Shown here: one piece after another, positions 8,841 to 15,430 of the stretch | Position numbering within the stretch: position 1 is the first letter of the stretch | Layout of the letters: each line of letters opens with the position of its first letter | From: JACVRW01 sp963764665 | Lineage (GTDB): Bacteria; Actinomycetota; Thermoleophilia; Solirubrobacterales; Thermoleophilaceae | Reading direction: 5' to 3' | NCBI GenBank assembly: GCA_963764665.1 | Contig: CAVXTL010000012.1 | Coordinates: forward strand, 65,125-129,124 | Length of the DNA stretch: 64,000 nt | Program-made: the position numbers and the translations under genes | Notes under the pieces: generated by a model | Databases searched by the model: none | Told to the model about the DNA's origin: nothing | The model's input: the letters and a program-made list of their open reading frames with translations, nothing else

Positions 8841-9617
8841 TTGGACACGGCGACACAAAGACTCGATAGCAGCACCGCGGGAGAGCCGGCTTCGGCTCTC
8901 ACAGGCCCCTCGGCTGACGTGCTCGCGCTTCCGGTGCGAGGCACCCAGGAGCCCGCACGCGTGCTGCGACTCGCCGACCGGGCCGCCAAGCGCGCCATCG
9001 ACGTGCTCGTGGCCGGCGGCCTCCTCGTGCTGCTGGTCCCGCTGATCGCGCTGGCCAGCATCCTCATCGTCGTCGACTCGCCGGGCGGGGCGTTCTTCCG
9101 CTGCGACCGCGCGGGCTTCAGGGGCCGCAGGCTCCGCATGCTCAAGTTCCGCAAGATGCGCGAGGGCGCCAGCGGGCGGGCGCTCACGATGGACGACGAC
9201 GACCGCTTCACCCGCATCGGGCCCTGGCTGGCCAAGTTCAAGCTCGACGAGGTGCCTCAGCTCTGGCACGTCGTCAAGGGCGAGATGAGCCTCGTGGGCC
9301 CGCGCCCGGAGGATCCCTCGTTCGTCGAGCGCCACGGCAGCGCCTACGACCACATCCTTTCGGTCCGGCCTGGCATCACCGGCCTCTCGCAGCTCGCGTT
9401 CGCCGAGGAGAGCCGGATCCTGGACGACGACGACCCGCTCGGGCACTACGTCGACCGGCTGCTGCCCCAGAAGGTCAACCTTGACCGGCTCTACGCCAGC
9501 CAGCGCACGCTGCTGCTGGACATCAAGATCCTCACCTGGACCGTGGCCGCGGTGATCCTGCGCCGCCAGGTGGCCGTTCACCGCGGCACCGGCAAGATGA
9601 ACCTGCGCAAGCGCTAG
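8841..9617 (+). CDS. Polyprenyl-phosphate sugar-1-phosphate transferase
   Basis: This is the initiating glycosyltransferase of a surface polysaccharide, of the bacterial sugar transferase family (WbaP/PglC type). It would move a sugar-1-phosphate from a nucleotide sugar to undecaprenyl phosphate on the inner face of the membrane. After a variable N-terminus it shows KRAIDVLVAGG with a membrane-inserted hydrophobic hairpin, FFRCDRAGFRG, LKFRKMR, then DEVPQLWHVVKGEMSLVGPRPE and VRPGITGLSQ, the family signatures in order. At 258 residues it is the short, single-domain form. The start is probably TTG 8841 but no good ribosome site is seen. The 290 bases upstream (8550-8840) hold no gene; they must contain the divergent promoters for this gene and the polymerase. 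Confidence 0.88.
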   Translation: MDTATQRLDSSTAGEPASALTGPSADVLALPVRGTQEPARVLRLADRAAKRAIDVLVAGGLLVLLVPLIALASILIVVDSPGGAFFRCDRAGFRGRRLRMLKFRKMREGASGRALTMDDDDRFTRIGPWLAKFKLDEVPQLWHVVKGEMSLVGPRPEDPSFVERHGSAYDHILSVRPGITGLSQLAFAEESRILDDDDPLGHYVDRLLPQKVNLDRLYASQRTLLLDIKILTWTVAAVILRRQVAVHRGTGKMNLRKR

Positions 9618-9656
9618 CAGCGCTTCCGTCCGGCCGGCTTCCTAGCTTTCCTGCTG

Positions 9657-9792
9657 CAAATCGCCTAGTCGCTCCGGTGTCGTGCCGGAGTGAGCGGGGG
9701 AACCACATGTTCCACTGGGGCTAATCGCGCTCTCATGAGCGCGGCGCGCGAACTCTTTCCGTGCGAGCCCGTCAGCTAACCCCGTAGGCCGT
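9657..9792 (+). promoter_or_regulatory. c-di-AMP riboswitch (ydaO/yuaA type), copy 1
   Basis: The leader matches the actinobacterial ydaO/yuaA consensus: P1 strands GCCTA (9663) and TAGGC (9785), AGCGGGGGAACCA, TGGGGCTAATCGCGC, ACTCTTTCCGTGCGAGCCCG and TCAGCTAACCCCGTAGG. The aptamer ends about 17 bases before the ATG of the CAP-domain gene, so the expression platform probably acts on ribosome access or a short hairpin. In this class ligand binding normally turns expression off. Confidence 0.9.
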
Positions 9793-9808
9793 CGAGAGAG
9801 GGGTGCGC

Positions 9809-10261
9809 ATGCCGCCGCGGACTCGCACTGCCGTACATATGGCCTCATTGTGCGCCGTGCTCGCGGCGGTGTGTCCCGCATCCGCAAAGGCCGGGACCGG
9901 CGCCCAGATGATCCAGCGCCTCAACCACGAGCGCACGCGGGCCGGCCTCGAGCCGCTTCGCGCCGACCGGAAGCTGAGCCGCGCCGCGGCCCGTCAGTCG
10001 CGCCGCCAGATCCGCACCAGCTTCGGGCACGCCGCCCATCTGGGTGCCGGGCGCGGCTTCCGGCGCGTGGCTGAGCTGATCGCCCGCCAGAGCGGCTGGC
10101 GCCTCGATACCGCGCCGGTGGCCCTCGGCTGGAAGAACTCCCCCACCCACCACGCGCTCCTCCAGACCAGCTCCTATCGCCTGATCGGCGTGGGCTGGGC
10201 GCGAGGGCGCCTCGACGGCGCTCTCACGACGGTCTGGACAGTCCGGCTCGGCGCCCGCTGA
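9809..10261 (+). CDS. Secreted CAP-domain (SCP/PR1-like) protein
   Basis: This is a protein of about 150 residues with a signal peptide (MASLCAVLAAVCPASAKA) and a CAP/SCP fold: MIQRLNHERTRAGLEPLRAD, then HAAHLGAGRGF, and the C-terminal hallmark WKNSPTHHALLQ followed by YRLIGVGWARG. CAP proteins are extracellular and often act on or near the cell wall. Two His residues of the usual cleft are present, but the GEN motif is replaced by AELIA. ATG 9809 is chosen over GTG 9803 because AGAGGGG lies five bases before it. Expression is placed under the c-di-AMP riboswitch immediately upstream, consistent with wall-hydrolase-type targets of that switch. Confidence 0.82.
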   Translation: MPPRTRTAVHMASLCAVLAAVCPASAKAGTGAQMIQRLNHERTRAGLEPLRADRKLSRAAARQSRRQIRTSFGHAAHLGAGRGFRRVAELIARQSGWRLDTAPVALGWKNSPTHHALLQTSSYRLIGVGWARGRLDGALTTVWTVRLGAR

Positions 10262-10273
10262 TGGTGTCGGTGC

Positions 10274-10294
10274 GCAGCCGGCCGAGCCGGCTGC
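10274..10294. terminator. Hairpin between convergent genes
   Basis: A perfect 9-bp stem GCAGCCGGC / GCCGGCTGC with loop CGA lies between the converging CAP-domain and MaoC-like genes. There is no strong U tract. Confidence 0.5.
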
Positions 10295-10315
10295 TTCGCG
10301 CTGAGGGTTCGGTGC

Positions 10316-10834
10316 TCAGCCGGACACGCGGCGCGGCACCAGCACCGCGCGCTTGAACTCGGCCACGAGCGTGCCGTCCTGCTTGTGGACGCGGGTGTGA
10401 ACCCGCACAACCCCGCGATCCGGCTTCGACTGCGACTCCTTCACGTCGAGCACCTCGCTCTCGGCGAACAGGGTGTCGCCGTGGAACACCGGCGCCGGGT
10501 GGGAGAGGTCCTCGGTGGCGAGGTTGGCAATCGCCTTGCCCGACACGTCGCTCACCGACATGCCGAGGGCGAGTGAGTAGACCAGCGGCCCGACGACCAC
10601 GTTCTGCCCCTGCTGGGACTGCGCCGCGTAGACGTCGTTCAGGTGGAGCGGATGGTGGTTCATCGTGATCAGGCAGAACAGGTGGTCGTCCGCCTCGGTC
10701 ACGGTCTTGGCCGGCCAGTGCTTGTACACGGCACCGACCTCGAACTCCTCCAGGTAGCGCCCGTAGGGGTGGGCTCCGGAGGCCTCGCGCTCGGCCTGGT
10801 TGGTCTCGATTCCGGTCGTGGAAGTCTCGCTCAT
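10316..10834 (-). CDS. MaoC-like (hotdog) acyl-CoA dehydratase/hydratase
   Basis: This is a 172-residue single-domain MaoC/PaaZ-type enoyl-CoA hydratase-like protein. Family features are FEVGAVYKHWPAKTVTEADDHLFCLITMNHHPLHLND (the D-x5-H/N hydratase motif region), NVVVGPLVYSLALGMS and FHGDTLFAESEVLDVK. ATG 10834 is used because the domain starts shortly after it. It is divergent from the malyl-CoA lyase operon, with about 50 bases between starts, so a shared promoter region is likely. This context suggests a hydratase of C4-C5 acyl-CoAs (for example mesaconyl-CoA) working with the lyase, but the substrate is inference. Dedicated mesaconyl-CoA hydratases are about twice as long. Confidence 0.8.
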   Translation of the reverse strand: MSETSTTGIETNQAEREASGAHPYGRYLEEFEVGAVYKHWPAKTVTEADDHLFCLITMNHHPLHLNDVYAAQSQQGQNVVVGPLVYSLALGMSVSDVSGKAIANLATEDLSHPAPVFHGDTLFAESEVLDVKESQSKPDRGVVRVHTRVHKQDGTLVAEFKRAVLVPRRVSG

Positions 10835-10887
10835 AGAGCGCCGAAGCCTACTTATCGCCGCGCCGAGGTGAGTAACCTGCCGGGCCA

Positions 10888-11952
10888 ATGCGCAACCCAC
10901 GTGACTTCTTCAACCCCCTGGCGGTCGGGGCCCCCGAGCCGCTACGCGAGATCCCCTTCCCGCCCTCGCGGATGATCCACTTCCTCGACTTCTCGAACGA
11001 GAAGATGGCCGCCAAGGCCCCCGAGATCGCCACCAAGACCGACATCCTGCTCGGCAACCTCGAGGACGCCGTGCCCGTGGACCGCAAGGAGGCCGCGCGC
11101 CGTGGGCTGATCGACACGGCTCGCGACGCCGACTTCGGCGAGACCGCCCTCTGGACGCGCGTGAACAGCCTCGAGAGCCCCTGGGTGCTCGACGACATCA
11201 CGCAGCTGGTCACGGAGATCGGCCACAAGCTCGACGTGATCATGGTGCCGAAGGTCGAGGGCGCCTGGGACATCCACTACGTGGACCGCCTCCTGGCCCA
11301 GCTCGAGGCCAAGGCCGGCCTGGACCGCCCGATCCTGGTCCACGCAATCCTGGAGACGTCCCAGGGCGTGGTGAACCTCGAGGAGATCGCCACCGCCAGC
11401 CCCCGGATGCAGGGCATGAGCTTCGGTCCGGCCGACCTCGCCGCCTCGCGCCGCATGAAGACCACCCGTGTCGGCGGCGGGCATCCCGGCTACCGGGTGA
11501 TCGAGGATCCCGACCCGGACGATCCCGAGGCGCCCCGCGCCAGCGCCCAGCAGGACCCGTGGCACTACTCGATCGCGCGCATGGTGGACGCGTGCACGTC
11601 GGCGGGGATCCTCCCGTTCTACGGCCCCTACGGCGACATCAAGGACACGGCGGGCTGCGAGGCGCAGTTCCGCGCGGCGTTCCTGCTCGGCTGCGTGGGC
11701 GCCTGGTCGCTCCATCCCGTGCAGATCGACATCGCCAAGAAGGTCTTCTCGCCCGATCCCGAGGAGGTCCGCTTCGCGAAGAAGGTGATCGAGGCGATCC
11801 CGGACGGCCGCGGCGTGCACATGATCGACGGCAAGATGCAGGACGACGCGACCTGGAAGCAGTGCAAGGTCATGGTCGACCTCGCGGAGCAGCTGGCCCG
11901 CAAGGATCCCGAGCTCGCCGAGGCCTACGAGCTCGAACCAACGCCCGCCTAG
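10888..11952 (+). CDS. mcl: Malyl-CoA lyase (HpcH/HpaI aldolase/citrate lyase family)
   Basis: This 354-residue lyase probably splits L-malyl-CoA into acetyl-CoA and glyoxylate, and may also act on beta-methylmalyl-CoA. Family markers are GNLEDAVPVDRKEAAR (metal/substrate loop), TRVNSLESPWVLDDI, VIMVPKVEGAWDIHYVD, HAILETSQGVVNLEEI and MSFGPADLAASRRMKTTRVGGG, with GAWSLHPVQIDIAKKVF near the end. This is much closer to the malyl-CoA lyase branch than to CitE. It is first in a tight operon with both malate thiokinase subunits (19-base gap to the next gene), which supply its substrate. That pairing is the acetyl-CoA-releasing arm of the serine cycle. Precise substrate range is not visible from sequence. 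Confidence 0.82.
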   Translation: MRNPRDFFNPLAVGAPEPLREIPFPPSRMIHFLDFSNEKMAAKAPEIATKTDILLGNLEDAVPVDRKEAARRGLIDTARDADFGETALWTRVNSLESPWVLDDITQLVTEIGHKLDVIMVPKVEGAWDIHYVDRLLAQLEAKAGLDRPILVHAILETSQGVVNLEEIATASPRMQGMSFGPADLAASRRMKTTRVGGGHPGYRVIEDPDPDDPEAPRASAQQDPWHYSIARMVDACTSAGILPFYGPYGDIKDTAGCEAQFRAAFLLGCVGAWSLHPVQIDIAKKVFSPDPEEVRFAKKVIEAIPDGRGVHMIDGKMQDDATWKQCKVMVDLAEQLARKDPELAEAYELEPTPA

Positions 11953-11971
11953 ATAGGGTTCCGCGCCGCCC

Positions 11972-13192
11972 ATGCGCTTCTACGAGTACGAGTCGCGCGC
12001 CATCGTGCGCGACGCCGGGATCCCTGTGACCGACTTCGGCTTCGCGAAGACGCCCGAGGAGGCACGCGAGATCGCCGCCCGGATCGGCGGCCCCACGGTC
12101 ATCAAGTCGCAGGTGCTGAGCGGAGGCCGGATGAAGGCCGGCGGCGTGCAGTTCGCCGACACGCCGGATGAGGCGGCCACGCATGCCGAGGCCGTCCTCC
12201 AGCTCGAGATCGGCGGGCACATGCCCCGGGGGGTGCTCGTGGACCCGCGCGCCCAGGTCAAGCAGGAGTACTACGCGGGCGTGGTGTGGGACGGCACCGC
12301 CAAGCGGCCGCTGATCCTCTTCAGCGACATGGGCGGGATCGACATCGAGCAGGTGGCCGAGGAGCACCCCGACCACGTCGGGCGCCGCCACTTCTCGAAC
12401 CTGCTGCCGTTCTCCGACTTCCAGGCGAAGCAGGTGATCGCCGACGCCGGGGTGACCGGCACGGAGCTCAACCGGCTCACGCCGATCGTGGCGCGGCTGG
12501 CGCGGCTGTTCCGTGACCGCGACATGACGCTCGCCGAGATCAACCCGCTGGCGCAGCTCGAGGACGGCACCTTCGTGGCGCTCGACGCCCACATGGAGAT
12601 GGAGAACGAGGCGATGCCGCGCCAGAAGGCGGTCTTGCGCAAGATCGGCATCGAGGACGACGAGGGCACCCGCGAGGGCCACGAGCCCACTCCCTTCGAG
12701 GCGGCCGTGACGGCGATCGATGCCGCCGACCACCGCGGCGTGATCCAGGGCAAGGACACCGGCTTCCACGGCAACCTCGGGCTCGTGATCGGCGCCGGCG
12801 GCGGCTCGCTGACGCTCACCGACGCGGTCCGCTCGCAGGGCGGCAGCCCGGCCAACTACTCGGAGATCGGCGGCAATCCGTCCGTGGCCAAGGCCTGCGG
12901 CCTGGCCAAGCAGGTGCTGCAGAAGGACGGCGTGGAGAAGATCGCGGTGATGATGTCGATCGTCTCCAACACCAGGGTCGACATCGTGGCCCGCGGCGTG
13001 ATCAAGGCGTGCCTCGAGCTGGGCAAGGACCCCGGCGAGACGATCGCGATCTTCCGCATCCCGGGCGCCTGGGAGGAAGAGGGCTTCAAGATCCTCGACC
13101 GCTACGGCGTGGAGTACTGCGACCGCTCAGTATCCATGCACGAGGCGGCGCGGCGTGCGGTCGCGAAGATCCAGGGAGGCGCTCCGGCATGA
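11972..13192 (+). CDS. mtkA: Malate-CoA ligase (malate thiokinase) beta subunit
   Basis: This is the ATP-grasp beta subunit of the succinyl-CoA synthetase family, 406 residues. N-terminal ATP-grasp segments are FYEYESRAIVRDAGIPV, VIKSQVLSGGRMKAGGVQFA and LAEINPLAQLEDG. The C-terminal CoA-ligase half has GLVIGAGGGSLTLTDAV and NYSEIGGNPS. Pairing with malyl-CoA lyase upstream and the alpha subunit downstream (ATGA overlap) identifies malate, rather than succinate, as the likely acid; ATP drives malyl-CoA formation. Sequence alone cannot exclude a succinyl-CoA synthetase, but that enzyme would not normally sit beside a malyl-CoA lyase. Confidence 0.8.
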   Translation: MRFYEYESRAIVRDAGIPVTDFGFAKTPEEAREIAARIGGPTVIKSQVLSGGRMKAGGVQFADTPDEAATHAEAVLQLEIGGHMPRGVLVDPRAQVKQEYYAGVVWDGTAKRPLILFSDMGGIDIEQVAEEHPDHVGRRHFSNLLPFSDFQAKQVIADAGVTGTELNRLTPIVARLARLFRDRDMTLAEINPLAQLEDGTFVALDAHMEMENEAMPRQKAVLRKIGIEDDEGTREGHEPTPFEAAVTAIDAADHRGVIQGKDTGFHGNLGLVIGAGGGSLTLTDAVRSQGGSPANYSEIGGNPSVAKACGLAKQVLQKDGVEKIAVMMSIVSNTRVDIVARGVIKACLELGKDPGETIAIFRIPGAWEEEGFKILDRYGVEYCDRSVSMHEAARRAVAKIQGGAPA

Positions 13193-14109
13193 GCATTCTC
13201 ATCAACGAGGACACCACGTTCATCGTCCAGGGCATCACGGGGCGCGAGGCCGTGAACCTCACGCGCGAGTGCCTGGACTACGGCTCGAAGATCGTCGGCG
13301 GCGTCACGCCGGGCAGGAAGGGCCGGGACGTTCACGGGGTCCCGGTCTTCGACACCGTCGAGCAGGTGGTGGAGCACAACGGCGGCCGGGTGCCGGACGG
13401 GTCTGTCGTGACCGTGCCCCCCGCGTTCACCAAGGACGCGGTGCTCGAGGCGATCGAGGCCGGGATCGGCCTGATCGTGATCGTGACCGAGCGCATCCCG
13501 CGCGGCGACGTGGCTCAGATGGTCGAGGCGGCCGGCGCGCGCGGCGCCCGGATAATCGGGCCCAACTGCCTGGGCCTGGTGGTCCCGGGCGTGGCCAAGA
13601 TGGGTGGAATCGGCGGACCCGCCAAGAACACCGGACAGGCCTACCAGCCCGGGAACGTGGGCGTGATGTCGCGGTCGGGCGGGATGACCACCGAGATCTC
13701 CTCGACCCTGACGGCTGCCGGCCTCGGCGTGTCCACCGCGATCTCGATCGGCGGCGACGCGATCATCGGATCCACGTACGCGGAGCTGATGCCGCTGTTC
13801 GAGGCCGACGAGCAGACCCAGGCGATCGTGATCTACACGGAGCCGGGCGGCCGCATGGAGGCCCAGCTAGCGGAATGGGTGGCGGAGAACAACTCGCGGC
13901 TGCCGATCGTGGCGTTCATGGCGGGCCGCTTCATGGACGACGAGGAGATGAAGGGCATGTCCTTCGGCCACGCCGGCACGATCGTCGAGGGCAAGGAGGA
14001 CACGGCCACCGAGAAGATCAACCGGCTCGAGGCCGCCGGGATTCCTGTCGTGGAGCGGATCGATGCCATCCCTGACGCCGTCCGCGAGAAGCTCGGGGCG
14101 GCTGCCTGA
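13189..14109 (+). CDS. mtkB: Malate-CoA ligase (malate thiokinase) alpha subunit
   Basis: This is the 306-residue CoA-binding and phospho-histidine subunit of the succinyl/malyl-CoA synthetase family. It shows the N-terminal Rossmann motif FIVQGITGREAVNLTREC, VGGVTPGRKG, the GPNCLGLVVPG loop and the active-site histidine in SFGHAGTIVEG. It starts within the stop of the beta subunit (ATGA overlap), so translation is coupled. Together the two subunits activate malate with ATP and CoA for the lyase encoded first in the operon. The next gene, a small ferredoxin, overlaps its stop by one base. Confidence 0.82.
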   Translation: MSILINEDTTFIVQGITGREAVNLTRECLDYGSKIVGGVTPGRKGRDVHGVPVFDTVEQVVEHNGGRVPDGSVVTVPPAFTKDAVLEAIEAGIGLIVIVTERIPRGDVAQMVEAAGARGARIIGPNCLGLVVPGVAKMGGIGGPAKNTGQAYQPGNVGVMSRSGGMTTEISSTLTAAGLGVSTAISIGGDAIIGSTYAELMPLFEADEQTQAIVIYTEPGGRMEAQLAEWVAENNSRLPIVAFMAGRFMDDEEMKGMSFGHAGTIVEGKEDTATEKINRLEAAGIPVVERIDAIPDAVREKLGAAA

Positions 14110-14348
14110 TGCCGGGTCTCTTCATCGACGTCGAGGTGGGCGAGAGCGTGCGCGGCGACGTGGAGCTGGCCAGGAAGCTCGAGGAGGTCTGCCCGGTGGA
14201 CATCTTCAAGGCCACCGATGCCGGGGTGGAGATCGTGGAGCAGCAGCTCGACGAGTGCGTGCTCTGCGAGCTCTGCCTCGAGGCTGCGCCTCCCGGAGCG
14301 GTTCGCGTGGTGAAGCTCTACGAAGGCACTGCGCTCGAGCGCAATTGA
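14109..14348 (+). CDS. Small ferredoxin-like protein, FixX-type cysteine pattern
   Basis: This 79-residue protein starts at the ATG sharing a base with the mtkB stop (TGATG). Its cysteines are arranged as CPVDIF near residue 33 and, later, ECVLCELCLEAAPPG (C-x2-C-x2-C). This resembles FixX-type or half-ferredoxin proteins that bind one [4Fe-4S] cluster with the remote Cys preceding the main motif. The usual fourth Cys of the second motif is replaced by Ala. The tight coupling to malate thiokinase is unusual because neither mtk nor mcl needs an electron carrier. A link to an acyl-CoA dehydrogenase or electron-transfer flavoprotein is possible but not shown here. Confidence 0.7.
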   Translation: MPGLFIDVEVGESVRGDVELARKLEEVCPVDIFKATDAGVEIVEQQLDECVLCELCLEAAPPGAVRVVKLYEGTALERN

Positions 14349-14422
14349 GCCCGCGGGGTTCAAGCAGGCGCTTGGCGGGTAGACCACAGACATGACGGTC
14401 GGAGACGACCGCCAGAGGGGAA

Positions 14423-14444
14423 ATCGGGGCGCGGGAGCCCCGAT
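14423..14444 (+). terminator. Hairpin after the mcl-mtk operon
   Basis: An 8-bp stem ATCGGGGC / GCCCCGAT lies 75 bases beyond the ferredoxin stop and 30 bases before the thioesterase start. There is no U run after it, so termination is possible rather than certain. Confidence 0.4.
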
Positions 14445-14473
14445 CCCCGCTCTCTCTCCATAAAGTCCGCCGC

Positions 14474-14890
14474 GTGAGCCGTCACGGCGTGGATCCCGCG
14501 CTCTATCGGGAGCGCATCGCCGGCAGCTTCCCGGGCCGGCTCGGGGTGGAGGTCGTGAGCATCGAGGACGAGCGGGTCGAGGGCCGGCTGGTGGTGGACG
14601 AGCGCCATCTGCACCCCGGCGGCTCGGTCCACGGCGGCGTCTGGGTGGCGTTCGCCGACACCGTTGCCGCCTGGGGCACTCTGCGCAACCTCCCCGCCGG
14701 CCACGACTTCACGACCGTCGAGCTCAAGACGAACGTGTTCGCACCGGCGGTGACCGGCGACGTGCTCGTGGCCGTGGGGACGCCCCTGCACCGCGGACGG
14801 CGCACCCAGGCGTGGGAGGTGCGCTGCCACAAGGGCGACCGTCTCGCGGCCTTCTTCGTGTGCACCCAGATGGTGCTGGCGCCGGCCTGA
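14474..14890 (+). CDS. PaaI-family hotdog thioesterase
   Basis: This is a 138-residue single hotdog-domain protein with the PaaI/4HBT pattern: LGVEVVSIEDERVEGRLVV, then LHPGGSVHGGVWVAFADTVAAWG (the HGG segment with downstream Asp that carries catalysis), TTVELKTNVFAPA and a final THAWEVR-like strand. It would hydrolyse a small or aromatic acyl-CoA. GTG start at 14474. It is the last plus-strand gene of this block and converges with the SCP2-like gene, the two stops being only two bases apart. Substrate unknown. Confidence 0.8.
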   Translation: MSRHGVDPALYRERIAGSFPGRLGVEVVSIEDERVEGRLVVDERHLHPGGSVHGGVWVAFADTVAAWGTLRNLPAGHDFTTVELKTNVFAPAVTGDVLVAVGTPLHRGRRTQAWEVRCHKGDRLAAFFVCTQMVLAPA

Positions 14891-14892
14891 GG

Positions 14893-15243
14893 CTACGCGC
14901 GCGCCCGCTGGCGCTCGATCACGGCGCCGAGCAGCTTCATCACGGCGGAATCGCCCGTGACCTTCACGTGGCCGTGCTCGTAGGCGTCGATCCAATGGCT
15001 GAGCCGGCCGTCCGCCGCGAGCTCGTTGAAGTGGGAGCGCGCGATCGACACGTCCAGGCGGGCATCCGCGGCCGGGTCCTTCGTGATCACCGGACCGGGC
15101 ACCTCGACCCTCCAGACCGGCACATCCCCGCGCGAGCGCAGCTCGAGCCGGACCACGAGCTTCAGCCGGCGTAGAGCGGGGATCTCCTCCCCCAGGCGCT
15201 CGACTGCGCCGGCGATCAGCGTCTTCGTGTCTCCTGACGACAC
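14893..15243 (-). CDS. SCP2-like sterol/lipid carrier domain protein
   Basis: This 116-residue protein has the SCP2 fold pattern: a beta-rich core (LKLVVRLELRSRG, VWRVEVPGPVITKD, DARLDVSIARSHFNELAADGRLSHWIDAYEHGHVKVTGD) and a C-terminal helix (AVMKLLGAVIERQ). Such stand-alone domains bind hydrophobic ligands or acyl-CoAs in actinobacteria. It is isolated, with its start facing the promoter region of the lysyl-oxidase-like gene. Family assignment is moderate because SCP2 domains have few invariant residues. Confidence 0.65.
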   Translation of the reverse strand: MSSGDTKTLIAGAVERLGEEIPALRRLKLVVRLELRSRGDVPVWRVEVPGPVITKDPAADARLDVSIARSHFNELAADGRLSHWIDAYEHGHVKVTGDSAVMKLLGAVIERQRARA

Positions 15244-15330
15244 GCCGCGATTCTGGCAGAGACAGCGGGCTCCCGGTCTAGAGCCCAGGTGCCGGACCTA
15301 AACCTCTGGGGGGCAGTTCTGGACGAATTT

Positions 15331-15359
15331 TTGACGAGAGCCCAAACCGCGCTTACGTT
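15331..15359 (+). promoter_or_regulatory. Sigma-70-like promoter for the lysyl-oxidase-like gene
   Basis: TTGACG (15331-15336) and TACGTT (15354-15359) are 17 bases apart, about 70 bases upstream of the ATG at 15431. The A/T-richer stretch GAATTTTTGACG stands out in this GC-rich window. Confidence 0.5.
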
Positions 15360-15430
15360 GGATCCAGGCCCGGGCCGCAGGACGCGGCCACCGCGGGTCC
15401 CGTTGCTGATCCTCAACCTCGCCGATTGGG

